A stretch of DNA of 52,559 nucleotides from an uncultured Clostridia bacterium (GTDB lineage: Bacteria; Bacillota; Clostridia; TANB77; CAG-508): contig CANQKT010000003.1 in the NCBI GenBank assembly GCA_947624525.1, positions 1 through 52,559 of the forward strand. The letters run 5' to 3'. The notes below the pieces were generated by a model. That model had not been told where the DNA came from, made no database searches, and worked only from the letters and a program-made list of their open reading frames with translations. How positions within the stretch are numbered: position 1 is the stretch's first letter; the number at the start of each line of letters is the position of its first letter. This document shows positions 6,151-14,587 of this stretch, piece by piece. The position numbers were made by a program, and so were the translations under genes.

Positions 6151-7710
6151 GTGAAAAACAAGTACAAAGTTGCAGGATATTTAAGACTATCAGTAGAAGA
6201 TGGTGATAAAGAAGTAAGTGATAGTATTGTAAGTCAAAAAAATATTATATTAGAAAAAATCAAAGAACTTGGAGAAGAATTTGAATTATGTGATTTTTAT
6301 GTTGATGATGGTTATACAGGACTTAATACAGACAGACCTAGTTTCCAAAGAATGTTAGATGATATAGATAGAAAGAAAGTTAATTGTGTTATAACAAAAG
6401 ACTTATCAAGATTAAGTAGAAATAACTTTGAAGCAAACTATTTTATTGAAATTTTTTTCTTGGAAAATGAAATTAGGTACATAGCAATATTAGATAATGT
6501 AGATACTTATGAAAAAAGCTCAAGTAATGAGATGATTCAATTTAAAACTCTGATAAATGATTGGTATAGTAAAGATATTTCAAGAAAAGTAAAAAGTGGT
6601 GTATGGGCAAGAAAAGAGCAAGGTTTATATGTAGCAGCTAGAGCACCTTATGGTTATAAAAAAGAAGAAGATAACAAAAACCATTTAATACCAGATTTAT
6701 ACGAATCAGGAATTGTAAGAAAAATATATAAATGGTATGATGGTGGAATGACAATGGGCGAAATTGCTGAAAAGTTAAAAAACGAAAAAGTATATAGACC
6801 TGGTTATCAAAAAGGAAATAAAGGCAAATATGGACCTTATGGTTGGACATATTCAACAATATCTAAAATATTAAAAAGTAAGGTATATTTAGGTCATACT
6901 GAATATGGTAAAGCAATTAATTTAAGTTACAAATCGAAGAAAACTAAAAAAATACCAAGAGAAGAATGGAAGATTGTTGAAAATACACATGCTGCCATTA
7001 TCAATAAAGCATTATTTGATAGTGTGCAAAGAAGATTGAAAATAAATGAAAAAACTAAAACACACATACACAATTGGATTTTAAATGGTACAATTTTTTG
7101 TAAAGAATGTGGAGAGCCAATGCAATTAAAAGTTAAATACAGAAAAGATGGAAAAACAGTTTCATTTATGAGATTGTATTGCTCAAGTAGTTTACACAAA
7201 AAAGGATATTGTACTAGAAAATATAAGGGAATAGAATTACAATCAGTTACTCAAATTGTAGTAAGTAATTTAAATCAAAAAGTAAAGAAAATTATTGATT
7301 ATGGTAGTGTTGCAAAGATTGTTGAAAATGAGTACGAAAATAGAGATACAAGAATATATGAGAGAGATTTAAGAGAAAGTGAGAGACAATTGAAAAAATG
7401 CAACAATATTATAAATTCATTATATAAGGATTATAATAGCGGAATAATTCAAGAATATGATTTTAAAAATATGTATGAACAACAAACTGCTGATAGAGAT
7501 AGACTTAAAGAAAAAATTGAAAGTATAAATGAAAAACTTAATAACAAAATACAAATGTCAGAAGTAGAATTTAAAAGAGTTGTAAAAAAGGTATCAAATG
7601 TAAAGAAATGGACCAGAGAGCAATTATCAGATGTAATTGATAGAGTTGAGGTAGACATTGATAACAATATTTATATTGATTACAGATATGATGTTATGGA
7701 GTTAGTGTAA
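6151..7710 (+). CDS. Large serine recombinase 1
   Basis: 519 residues. An N-terminal resolvase catalytic domain has the nucleophile Ser14 in GYLRLS, followed by DSIVSQK, and the conserved DGYTGLNTDRPSFQRML and KDLSRLSRN motifs. The recombinase domain follows (APYGYKK), then a zinc ribbon (FCKECGEP, then YCSSSLHKKGYC) at about 315-350 and a coiled coil. Start is GTG 6151 behind GGAGG. It overlaps the second recombinase by 1 nt, so the two are made together, as in elements whose paired recombinases cooperate in integration and excision. It is likely responsible for the island and for the cotJC junction. Confidence 0.95.
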   Translation: MKNKYKVAGYLRLSVEDGDKEVSDSIVSQKNIILEKIKELGEEFELCDFYVDDGYTGLNTDRPSFQRMLDDIDRKKVNCVITKDLSRLSRNNFEANYFIEIFFLENEIRYIAILDNVDTYEKSSSNEMIQFKTLINDWYSKDISRKVKSGVWARKEQGLYVAARAPYGYKKEEDNKNHLIPDLYESGIVRKIYKWYDGGMTMGEIAEKLKNEKVYRPGYQKGNKGKYGPYGWTYSTISKILKSKVYLGHTEYGKAINLSYKSKKTKKIPREEWKIVENTHAAIINKALFDSVQRRLKINEKTKTHIHNWILNGTIFCKECGEPMQLKVKYRKDGKTVSFMRLYCSSSLHKKGYCTRKYKGIELQSVTQIVVSNLNQKVKKIIDYGSVAKIVENEYENRDTRIYERDLRESERQLKKCNNIINSLYKDYNSGIIQEYDFKNMYEQQTADRDRLKEKIESINEKLNNKIQMSEVEFKRVVKKVSNVKKWTREQLSDVIDRVEVDIDNNIYIDYRYDVMELV

Positions 7711-9236
7711 TGAAAGAATATAAAGCAGCAATATATTTAAGACTATCAAAAGAAGATAGTAAAGCAAATAATAGTATTGATGCACAAAGAAAAATTACAA
7801 CAAGTTATGCTAAAAAGCATAATTATAATATTGTTGAAGAATATGTGGATAATGGTTATTCTGGTATTCTATCATCAAGACCAGCATTGAACAGAATGAT
7901 GGTAGATATTGTTAGAAATAAAATTGATATGGTCATTGTTAAAGATATGAGTCGTTTAACAAGGGATAAAAATTTAACTGCTTATTATACAGATATTTTC
8001 TTTCCAGATAATGATGTAAGGTTAATTTCAGTTACTGAATATATTGATACTGGAGAAAGATATGAAATTGATGATGTAGTTGCATTAAGAGGAATAGTAA
8101 ATCAAAGTTATTTGGAAGATTCTTCAAAGAAAATAAAGGCAGTTAAGAAAAACTTTAAAGAGCAAGGAAAATTTATTGAATCTAGTGTTGCTTATGGGTA
8201 TAAGAAGGATGAAAATGATAAATACAAATTAGTTATTGATGAAAATGTGGCAGATATTATAAGAGAAATATATAGTAGTTATTTAAATGGAATAAAACCA
8301 TTAGAGATTGCAAAAATCTTAAATGAAAGAAATGTTGAAACAGCCTCACAATACTTGAAGTTAAAAGTTGTAGGGAAGTATTGGACTAAATCTATGGTTA
8401 ATAGAATACTAACTAATCCTATATATGCTGGAAATATGGTAACTAATAAGTATGAAAATAATTATAGAACTAAAAAGAGAAATACAACTAGAAAATGTGA
8501 ATATAAAATAATAAAAAATACACATCCAGCAATAATCTCTCAAGAAGATTATGATGAAGTTCAGAAAAGAAAAGGTAATAAAACAAAAAAAGATTTTCAA
8601 ACTTATGTATTTCTGTTGAAAGGATTAGTTTATTGTAAACATTGTGGAAGGAAAATGTCGTATAAAAATTCTAGCCCAGTAAGAATAAATCAGAATGGAA
8701 AAAAGACTGGAAAGATTAATGATAAAGGATATTTTATTTGCACAGAACATTATAGACACAAAGATGTATGTAATGAATTTAATAAAATAATGGAAGTTGA
8801 TCTTAATAGAGTTGTACTTGATAATATTTCTAATAGATTCAAAGAATTGCATATTGGAAAATATGCTAATGATGTAAAATCATTAAATGATAAAAGTAAT
8901 CCAAAATTTCTTGAACTTCAAAAATTGAAAAGAGAAATAGAAAAGCATGAGTATAATTTTAAAGTTTTATATTCTAAAAAAGTTGAAGGAAAAATATCTG
9001 AAGATGACTTTTTAACAAGATATAATCAATATAAAATAACAATAACAGATTTGAAAGATAGGTTAGACAAACTTGAAAATTCTATATATAATGCTGAAAC
9101 ACAGAAAAATGCCATAGAAAGTATTATTTCAGAGTTTCAGGATTGCAAAAATTTTGACAATACTATTTTGAAAAAATTAATAGATAAAATTGAAATTGAA
9201 AAAAATCATAATATTGAAATTTCGTTGAAAGTTTAA
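7710..9236 (+). CDS. Large serine recombinase 2
   Basis: 508 residues, starting in the TAATGA overlap with recombinase 1. The catalytic Ser13 lies in IYLRLS, followed by NSIDAQR, DNGYSGILSSRPALNRMM and KDMSRLTRD. The zinc ribbon (YCKHCGRK, then FICTEHYRHKDVC) is at about 310-350, followed by a coiled coil and a C-terminal basic tail. It is clearly diverged from its neighbour, so this is an old pair rather than a fresh duplication. Its stop lies only about 50 bp from truncated cotJC, the expected place for a serine-integrase attachment junction. Confidence 0.95.
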   Translation: MKEYKAAIYLRLSKEDSKANNSIDAQRKITTSYAKKHNYNIVEEYVDNGYSGILSSRPALNRMMVDIVRNKIDMVIVKDMSRLTRDKNLTAYYTDIFFPDNDVRLISVTEYIDTGERYEIDDVVALRGIVNQSYLEDSSKKIKAVKKNFKEQGKFIESSVAYGYKKDENDKYKLVIDENVADIIREIYSSYLNGIKPLEIAKILNERNVETASQYLKLKVVGKYWTKSMVNRILTNPIYAGNMVTNKYENNYRTKKRNTTRKCEYKIIKNTHPAIISQEDYDEVQKRKGNKTKKDFQTYVFLLKGLVYCKHCGRKMSYKNSSPVRINQNGKKTGKINDKGYFICTEHYRHKDVCNEFNKIMEVDLNRVVLDNISNRFKELHIGKYANDVKSLNDKSNPKFLELQKLKREIEKHEYNFKVLYSKKVEGKISEDDFLTRYNQYKITITDLKDRLDKLENSIYNAETQKNAIESIISEFQDCKNFDNTILKKLIDKIEIEKNHNIEISLKV

Positions 9237-9291
9237 GGAAAAACACTTTTTAATTAGATTAAAAATGGTTGCACTTTATGGAGTTTTAATC
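9237..9291. mobile_element. Probable right attachment junction of the recombinase island
   Basis: The 49 bp between recombinase 2 and cotJC, plus the last cotJC codons, are where CotJC homology stops (DLAA, then D and a stop). The 10-mer CACTTTATGG at 9272-9281 recurs inverted at 5029-5038. Serine integrase P and P' arms would be inverted in this way inside an integrated element. However, the sequence left of 5029 does not encode the missing CotJC tail, so the left end is not proven there. Confidence 0.5.
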
Positions 9292-9696
9292 GGCAGCCAA
9301 GTCCTCTTGTAAATCTGCAATAGGATCACCTTTTACAGCTAAAACTGATGCTGTGAAAGGAAATCCTGCTGCTGCCTGAGGATAAACTCCCCAACCATGG
9401 TCAGTATAATATGGTCCTAAACCAGCCTTTTCAAGTTCGGCAGGACATACACCATCTGTTAATTGATGAACTATAGTTCCAACCATTTCTAAGTGAGCTA
9501 ATTCTTCTGTACCAATATCATTCAAAATAGCTTTAGCCCTCTCATCAGGCATACCAAATCTCTGAGACAAATATCTAAGAGAAGCAGCTAATTCTCCATC
9601 AGGACCTCCATATTGGCTAATAATATTTTTTGCCAATGCAGGATTTTTACATTTAATTTTAATTGGATATTCCAAAACTTTATTATAAGTCCACAT
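9286..9696 (-). CDS. cotJC: Spore coat protein CotJC, 3'-truncated
   Basis: A manganese-catalase-like ferritin-fold coat protein. It starts at ATG 9696 (MWTYNKVLEYPIK), 1 nt after the cotJB stop; a GTG 9 nt upstream is less likely. It follows the family closely through the metal-binding helices (QYGGPDGELAASLRYLSQRF and IGTEELAHLEM) and KGDPIADLQEDLAA, then stops at 136 residues where the family continues for about 50 more (EEKAR, then RFLREREVVHFQRF). The missing part holds helix and metal-ligand residues, so this form is probably inactive. The break lies beside two serine recombinases, indicating disruption by integration. Expression is presumably in the mother cell. Confidence 0.88.
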   Translation of the reverse strand: MWTYNKVLEYPIKIKCKNPALAKNIISQYGGPDGELAASLRYLSQRFGMPDERAKAILNDIGTEELAHLEMVGTIVHQLTDGVCPAELEKAGLGPYYTDHGWGVYPQAAAGFPFTASVLAVKGDPIADLQEDLAAD

Positions 9697-9697
9697 A

Positions 9698-10051
9698 CTA
9701 TTCACATTCTCCTTCCCAAGGCCAAGGACCTTCTAACCATCTCCACTTATTGCATGGATACATATTAGTTAATGGTCCATAAACTCTTTGATATTGATCA
9801 GACAAAACTTTGAATTTTTTTGCATACTCATTGTGTAAGCAAATAGCTTTTCTATCATCTGGGTGTGTGTCTAAATAAAGACCTAATTCAATGATAGCGA
9901 ATCTATAACATTTTAATTTCTCCCTTAATTCTTCCATAGTAGCTTCATTAGCATTATCATTCATATTTTTTTGAAATTCATATTTGCAACTACAAGCACA
10001 ATCTCTTTGATTTGGGCAAGTATTGCAATTACATACATCATTACAATCCAT
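9698..10051 (-). CDS. cotJB: Spore coat protein CotJB
   Basis: 117 residues. The C-terminal part matches CotJB: a helical LxxYRFAIIELGLYLDTHPDD segment, then YGPLTN and the hallmark RWLEGPWPWEGE. The first 30 residues form an extra Cys-rich head (CNDVCNCNTCPNQRDCACSC) not present in the compact Bacillus form and possibly cross-linking or metal-binding. Its ATG overlaps the cotJA stop by 1 nt (TAATG), and cotJC begins 1 nt after its stop, so cotJA-cotJB-cotJC form one coupled operon. Confidence 0.9.
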   Translation of the reverse strand: MDCNDVCNCNTCPNQRDCACSCKYEFQKNMNDNANEATMEELREKLKCYRFAIIELGLYLDTHPDDRKAICLHNEYAKKFKVLSDQYQRVYGPLTNMYPCNKWRWLEGPWPWEGECE

Positions 10052-10413
10052 TATCTATTGCACCCCTTTCCAATTTCATTTGTAGCCTTTATAAATTCTA
10101 TTTCCTCATTTCCTTGACATGGAACATATGGGCTTACTAACTCTGGGAAAATTGTTCCCATTTTTAAGCCAACACAAGGTTTAAATGTTTCATCCATATA
10201 TTGATAAGGAACATAACTTTGTGCTAAAGTTGGATTTACTGGAAATACAGGCTTTCCTTCATCATATCCACAACTACATGAGTTATTATTGTAATCATAA
10301 GCAGATAATGTATCAACATCATCACATACATCTTCTAAAACATCTTGAATGTCTTGATTGTTTGAATTATTGCATTTATTACAATTACAAGGTCTATTAT
10401 ATCTTCTATACAT
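10051..10413 (-). CDS. cotJA: CotJA-like spore coat-associated protein
   Basis: 120 residues from ATG 10413, chosen because AAAGGAGG lies just upstream; an in-frame Met far upstream would include an unlikely hydrophobic leader. The core AQSYVPYQYMDETFKPCVGL, then GTIFPELVSPYVP, matches the CotJA family. The N-terminus is rich in Cys and Asn (CNCNKCNNSNN), like the extra head on its CotJB partner. First gene of cotJABC. The upstream AT-rich region presumably carries a sporulation-sigma promoter, but I cannot assign one firmly. Confidence 0.82.
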   Translation of the reverse strand: MYRRYNRPCNCNKCNNSNNQDIQDVLEDVCDDVDTLSAYDYNNNSCSCGYDEGKPVFPVNPTLAQSYVPYQYMDETFKPCVGLKMGTIFPELVSPYVPCQGNEEIEFIKATNEIGKGCNR

Positions 10414-10537
10414 ACATTTTCCTCCTTTTTTGTATGATATAATACATAATATGTTATAAATCTCTAAAATGTGAAATATGTATACAAAAACCACGAAACA
10501 AAGAGGAATTTCAAGCAAAGCGAATTTAATAAAAATA

Positions 10538-10574
10538 GTGCCAACAGAAGCGTAGTTATGCTTTCTATTGGCAC
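10538..10574 (-). terminator. Terminator of the small minus-strand gene
   Basis: GTGCCAA at 10538-10544 pairs with TTGGCAC at 10568-10574, extended by an imperfect inner stem (AGAAGC with GCTTTCT). On the minus strand the stem is followed by TATTTTTATT, as expected for an intrinsic terminator of the gene at 10582-10776. Confidence 0.75.
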
Positions 10575-10581
10575 TTGGCTG

Positions 10582-10776
10582 TTACATGAGGAACTGACCG
10601 TACTCATCAGTAGCTAATAAATTTTCTTGTCTCATAATTTGGTTTTGTAATGCATAATCAAGAATACTGATTATACTATTTAAATCAAGATTTGCTGTGG
10701 CTGATATAGTGATTGTATTGTCGTCATTATATATGAGTTCAATTTTCGCTACTGGCTTTGGAGTATTGTTAGACAT
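10582..10776 (-). CDS. Small hypothetical protein
   Basis: 64 residues from ATG 10776, where GGAAGGTG is properly spaced. A further in-frame Met at 10830 is upstream of this RBS and therefore unlikely. The sequence has an N-terminal Pro/Lys stretch, a predicted beta-hairpin (IELIYNDDNTITISATANLD) and a helix. I do not recognise the family. It stands alone between cotJ and splB with its own terminator, so it may be a sporulation gene by location only. Confidence 0.6.
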   Translation of the reverse strand: MSNNTPKPVAKIELIYNDDNTITISATANLDLNSIISILDYALQNQIMRQENLLATDEYGQFLM

Positions 10777-10929
10777 GTAAACACCTTCCTTCAATATTAA
10801 ATTGTAATTATTATACAACATATTGAACAAAAAATCAACATTATGTTAATTTTATTATATAATAATTAAATTGATTGTATAATTTATCATCTTTTTTGAA
10901 AGAATAATGTAAATAAAAGGAGGATAAAA

Positions 10930-11938
10930 ATGTTTTTACCACAGGGAGTATATTATGAGAAAAACGCTGAAAATTACGAATTAGGAAAAAGACTATTACA
11001 ACAATATAGAGAAAAAAATGTTCCATGTTTTGAAATAGAAAATCATAATAATATTGAAGAAATGAGGACTAAACAAAATTCGGAATTTAAAAATATGAAA
11101 CAGAATATAATTATAGGGGTTAGAAAAACTCACAAATTCGTTGAGAATCATAAGGTTTCAGACTATTTAGTTCCATATACCTCATCACGGGTGTATAGCT
11201 ATGTGCTTGTATTGTTATCTTGTATGCAATTTTAACAAATGCTCATATTTAAGGCTGTTTGTGAATAGAGAAGAAATGTTAGATAAAATTATAAGGTATG
11301 CTAATAGGGCTGATAGAGATTTAGTTTTTGAGATAGGAAGTAATAGTGATTTGATTTTAGAAAATATGATAACAAATAACTTGCAATGGACTATAGAAAA
11401 TTTTGTTACAAAATCTGAAAAGGGAATGCTAACGTTCCCAACAAAATTTGATATGGTGGATCCAATTTTAAATTTAGATCATAAGGGGAAAATAATAGTA
11501 AGAATGAGTGTAAATCCTCAAGAGATTATACGTGAAATTGAAATAGGAACATCACCACTAAAAAATAGAGTACAAGCTATAAATAAATTAAAACAAGCAG
11601 GCTATAAAGTTGGAATATTGATAGCACCTGTTGTTATGGTAGAAAATTGGAAGGAAAAGTACGAGGAATTAGTAAAGTATTTGCATGATAATTTGGATGA
11701 AACCTCTAAAAAAGATGTTTTTTTTGAGATAATTTTTATGACTTATAGTTATATTCATAAGGCTATAAATCAAGAGGCTTTTCCGGGAGCCATTAATTTG
11801 TATAATAAGGATATTATGACTGTTAGGGGAAGGGGAAAATATACTTATAAAAAAGAGGTTAAAAGTGAGGGAAGTGAATTTTTTCAAGAATTGCTTAAGA
11901 GGTATTTTCCTGATAATGAGATAAAGTATATAGTGTAG
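10930..11938 (+). CDS. splB: Spore photoproduct lyase, with a +1 shift at an in-frame CGG
   Basis: Radical SAM enzyme that reverses the 5-thyminyl-5,6-dihydrothymine lesion during spore germination. The first 86 codons (NIIIGVRKTHKFVENHKVSD, YLVPYTSS) and the remaining 249 (YCYLVCNFNKCSYLRLFVN, KFDMVDPILNLDHKGKI, INKLKQAGYKVGILIAPV) both match SplB and together give 335 residues, the normal length. They are in different frames. At 11188 the codon is CGG; skipping its C gives SSGCIAMCLYCYL and restores the CxxxCxxC cluster motif with its preceding Gly. Without the shift the product ends 15 codons later. The RBS is AAAGGAGG. Expected in the forespore. Confidence 0.88.
11188..11190 (+). other. 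Putative +1 frameshift site (CGG) in splB
   Basis: Context TCA-TCA-C-GGG-TGT. Codon 87 in the zero frame is CGG, and reading GGG-TGT instead continues SplB into its iron-sulfur motif. The zero frame stops at the TAA ending at 11235. Confidence 0.7.
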
Positions 11939-12076
11939 AATTTTATTTTACTACTGAACTGTAACAAAATAATAAAAAGCACGACAAGTAAAAAAGTAAA
12001 TGCAATTCTGTAAAGTAATTGCAAGTTGTAAGAAATATAGCAATAATCAAAAGCAATATCTTATTAAAGGAAGTAG

Positions 12077-12104
12077 TTGACAATTGCTAGAAAAAGTGTA
12101 TAAT
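12077..12104 (+). promoter_or_regulatory. Promoter of the thrS T-box transcript
   Basis: TTGACA (12077-12082) and TATAAT (12099-12104) are 16 bp apart. Transcription would start near 12111, at the 5' edge of the T-box leader. Confidence 0.8.
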
Positions 12105-12111
12105 ATTAATT

Positions 12112-12370
12112 ATAATTGAAAGACGAAAGTGAGACAAAGTAAAATAAATGCTATCTTAAGAGAGGACTAGTCAATTAGGCTGAAAGCTAGTTTAGAAAAG
12201 CGTATTTGAAAAACTACCTCATTGTTGCTGGTGATAAAAAGCTAGACGTGTTACTTGCGTTAAAAGTATAATTAAGTAAAAAATAGGATGGAACCGTGTT
12301 TAAGATTATAGAAATAATTTAAGCACTCCTATAAATGTGAAAGTATTATACATTTATAGGAGTGTTTTTT
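12112..12370 (+). promoter_or_regulatory. T-box leader, tRNA-Thr-responsive, upstream of thrS
   Basis: The leader ends in the T-box sequence TAGGATGGAACCGTG (12284-12298) and a perfect 15-bp terminator (12324-12338 with 12350-12364, then six T). The pre-T-box segment CGTGTTACTTGCGTTAA and a stem I region with GAGAGG are also present. A likely specifier is ACT at 12213-12215 (or the adjacent ACC), both Thr codons, matching the downstream gene. In the bulge, TGGA would pair with the NCCA end of a tRNA having U73. Uncharged tRNA-Thr should stabilise the antiterminator. The exact stem I boundaries are my estimate. The rest of the 585-bp gap from 11939 to 12524 holds only AT-rich sequence. Confidence 0.88.
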
Positions 12371-12524
12371 ATACTTTTATTATAGTATTTTAAGGAATGC
12401 TCCAAATTTCTTTCACTGAATTTTGTGATTAACAGCTTTAGAATTAACACACAAAAATTTTGAAAATTTGTTTGAAGGAAATTTGTTTAAGTTATAATAC
12501 TTAGTAAAAAAAGGAGGAATTTGT

Positions 12525-14459
12525 ATGATTAAAATCAAGTTAAAAGATGGGTCTGTTAAAGAAGTGGAGTCTGGATTAAGCATCTTAGAAATTGCTAAAA
12601 GCATTAGTGAAGGATTGGCTAGAGTTGCAACTGCAGGAAAGGTGAATGGAGAAGTAAAAGATTTAAGAACAATAATAAATGAAGATTGCAAATTAGAGAT
12701 ATTGACATTTGAAAGTGATATAGATGGAAAAAAAGCATATTGGCATACAACTTCGCACATAATGGCACAAGCTATAAAAAGATTATTCCCAGATGCAAAA
12801 TTAGCAATAGGACCTGCAATTGATGAAGGATTTTATTATGATTTTGATGTAGAAAGTCCTTTTACAGATGAAGATAAAGCTAAAATTGAAGAAGAAATGA
12901 AAAAGATAATTAAAGAGGATTTATCAATAGAAAGATTTTCTCTTCCAAAAAGTGATGCATTAGAATTAATGAAAGATGAACCATATAAACAAGAATTAAT
13001 CAATGATTTGGATGAAGGAGAAGAGATAAGTTTTTATAAACAAGGAGACTTTACAGACCTATGTGCTGGGCCACATTTAATGAGTACAGGAAAGATTAAA
13101 TCTGTAAAAATATTAAGTTCTTCTGGTGCATATTGGAGAGGTAGTGAAAAGAATAAAATGCTTCAAAGAATTTATGCTATTTCTTTTCCAAAAGCTAGTC
13201 AATTAGAAGAACATTTACAATTTTTAGAAGAAGCTAAACAAAGGGATCATAGAAAAATAGGAAAAGAATTAAAATTATTCATGACACATAAATTGGTAGG
13301 ATCAGGGCTTCCTATGTATTTACCAAATGGAGCTACAATAAGAAGAATTTTGGAAAGATATATTCAAGATAAGGAATTAGCTCTTGGATATCAACACGTA
13401 TATACACCATCTTTAGCTAATGTGGAGTTATACAAAACAAGTGGACATTGGGATCATTATAAAGATGATATGTTTCCTGTAATGAAAATGGATGAGGAAG
13501 AAATGGTTTTAAGGCCTATGAATTGTCCACATCATATGTTAATTTATAAAAGTGAATTACGTTCATATAGAGATCTTCCAATAAAAATTGGTGAACTTGC
13601 ACATGATTTCAGATATGAAAATAGTGGTGCGGTTTGTGGACTAGAAAGAGTACGTCAAATGTGCCAAAATGATGCTCACTTATTTGTTAGACCAGATCAA
13701 ATAAAAGATGAAGTTGGAAAAGTCCTAAAATTAATAGTTGAAGTTTATCAAAAAGATTTTGGATTTCCTGAATCAGCCTTTAAGTATAGATTATCTTTAA
13801 GGGATAAGAATAATAAAGAAAAATATATAGATAATGATGAAATGTGGGAGACAGCTGAAAGTCAGTTAAGAGCAATCTTGAAAGAACTAAACATAGACTT
13901 CTATGAGGCAGAAGGAGAAGCAGCTTTTTATGGTCCAAAAATTGATATACAAATAAAAACTGCGTTAAATCATGATGTTACAATTCCTACATGCCAATTA
14001 GATTTTGCCTTACCAGAGAGATTTGATTTAACTTATGTTGGCGAAGATGGTAAAGAACATAGACCTGTTGTAATTCATAGAGCAATTCTTGGTTCTTCAG
14101 ATAGATTTATGTCTTTCTTAATTGAAGAAACAAAAGGAAATTTCCCAACATGGTTATCACCAGTTCAAGTTAAAGTGATGACTATTACTGATAATCAACT
14201 TGATTATGCTAAAGAAGTTGCAGATAAGTTGAGAATGAATCGTATTAGGGTTGAGTTAGATGATAGAAATGAAAAAATAGGCTATAAAATTCGTGAGGCT
14301 CAACTTGAAAAGGTTCCATATATGTTGGTTATTGGAGATAAAGAAGTTCAAGCTGGTACTGTAGGGGTTCGTTCTAGAAAAGACGGAGATGTAGGAGCAG
14401 TTCCAGTTGATGAATTTATTAAAAATATCAAGGTTGAAATTGAAAATTATATTAATTAA
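12525..14459 (+). CDS. thrS: Threonyl-tRNA synthetase
   Basis: 644 residues, full length. The order is an N-terminal TGS domain (1-60), the editing domain with the zinc-binding HTTSHIMAQA motif (H74, H78) and DLCAGPHL, the class II catalytic core including RPMNCPHHM, RYENSGA and QLDFALPERFDL, and the C-terminal anticodon-binding domain (DDRNEKIGYKIREAQLEKVP). The RBS AAAGGAGG precedes the ATG. It is controlled by the T-box at 12112-12370. It is followed by a large inverted repeat that may act as terminator before mutL. Confidence 0.98.
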   Translation: MIKIKLKDGSVKEVESGLSILEIAKSISEGLARVATAGKVNGEVKDLRTIINEDCKLEILTFESDIDGKKAYWHTTSHIMAQAIKRLFPDAKLAIGPAIDEGFYYDFDVESPFTDEDKAKIEEEMKKIIKEDLSIERFSLPKSDALELMKDEPYKQELINDLDEGEEISFYKQGDFTDLCAGPHLMSTGKIKSVKILSSSGAYWRGSEKNKMLQRIYAISFPKASQLEEHLQFLEEAKQRDHRKIGKELKLFMTHKLVGSGLPMYLPNGATIRRILERYIQDKELALGYQHVYTPSLANVELYKTSGHWDHYKDDMFPVMKMDEEEMVLRPMNCPHHMLIYKSELRSYRDLPIKIGELAHDFRYENSGAVCGLERVRQMCQNDAHLFVRPDQIKDEVGKVLKLIVEVYQKDFGFPESAFKYRLSLRDKNNKEKYIDNDEMWETAESQLRAILKELNIDFYEAEGEAAFYGPKIDIQIKTALNHDVTIPTCQLDFALPERFDLTYVGEDGKEHRPVVIHRAILGSSDRFMSFLIEETKGNFPTWLSPVQVKVMTITDNQLDYAKEVADKLRMNRIRVELDDRNEKIGYKIREAQLEKVPYMLVIGDKEVQAGTVGVRSRKDGDVGAVPVDEFIKNIKVEIENYIN

Positions 14460-14473
14460 TGAGAAATTTGGAG

Positions 14474-14567
14474 AAATTTGAGGACGTTCCTTAAATTTCT
14501 CTTAAAATAGTAGGAGATGTTGTTGAATTTCGCTTTTTAGAGAAATTTAAGGAACGTCCCCAAATTT
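14474..14567. repeat. 28-bp inverted repeat, REP-like, between thrS and mutL
   Basis: Bases 14474-14501 and 14540-14567 are complementary at 27 of 28 positions (inner 20 bp perfect), with a 38-nt loop. The core GGACGTTCC is typical in style of short palindromic repeats dispersed in clostridial genomes. The left arm is itself nearly palindromic (GAGAAATTT against AAATTTCTC), and GAGAAATTTG is duplicated at 14461-14480. The right arm ends in TTTTTT, so it may terminate thrS. A weaker relative may lie at 27245-27310. Confidence 0.8.
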
Positions 14568-14587
14568 TTTGGAAAGTGGAAATTAAT

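Noticed and set aside
9286..9296. CGG on the plus strand at the cotJC truncation point as a sixth shift site
   Set aside because: cotJC is on the minus strand, where this reads CCG across codons. Removing a base there does not restore the CotJC tail.
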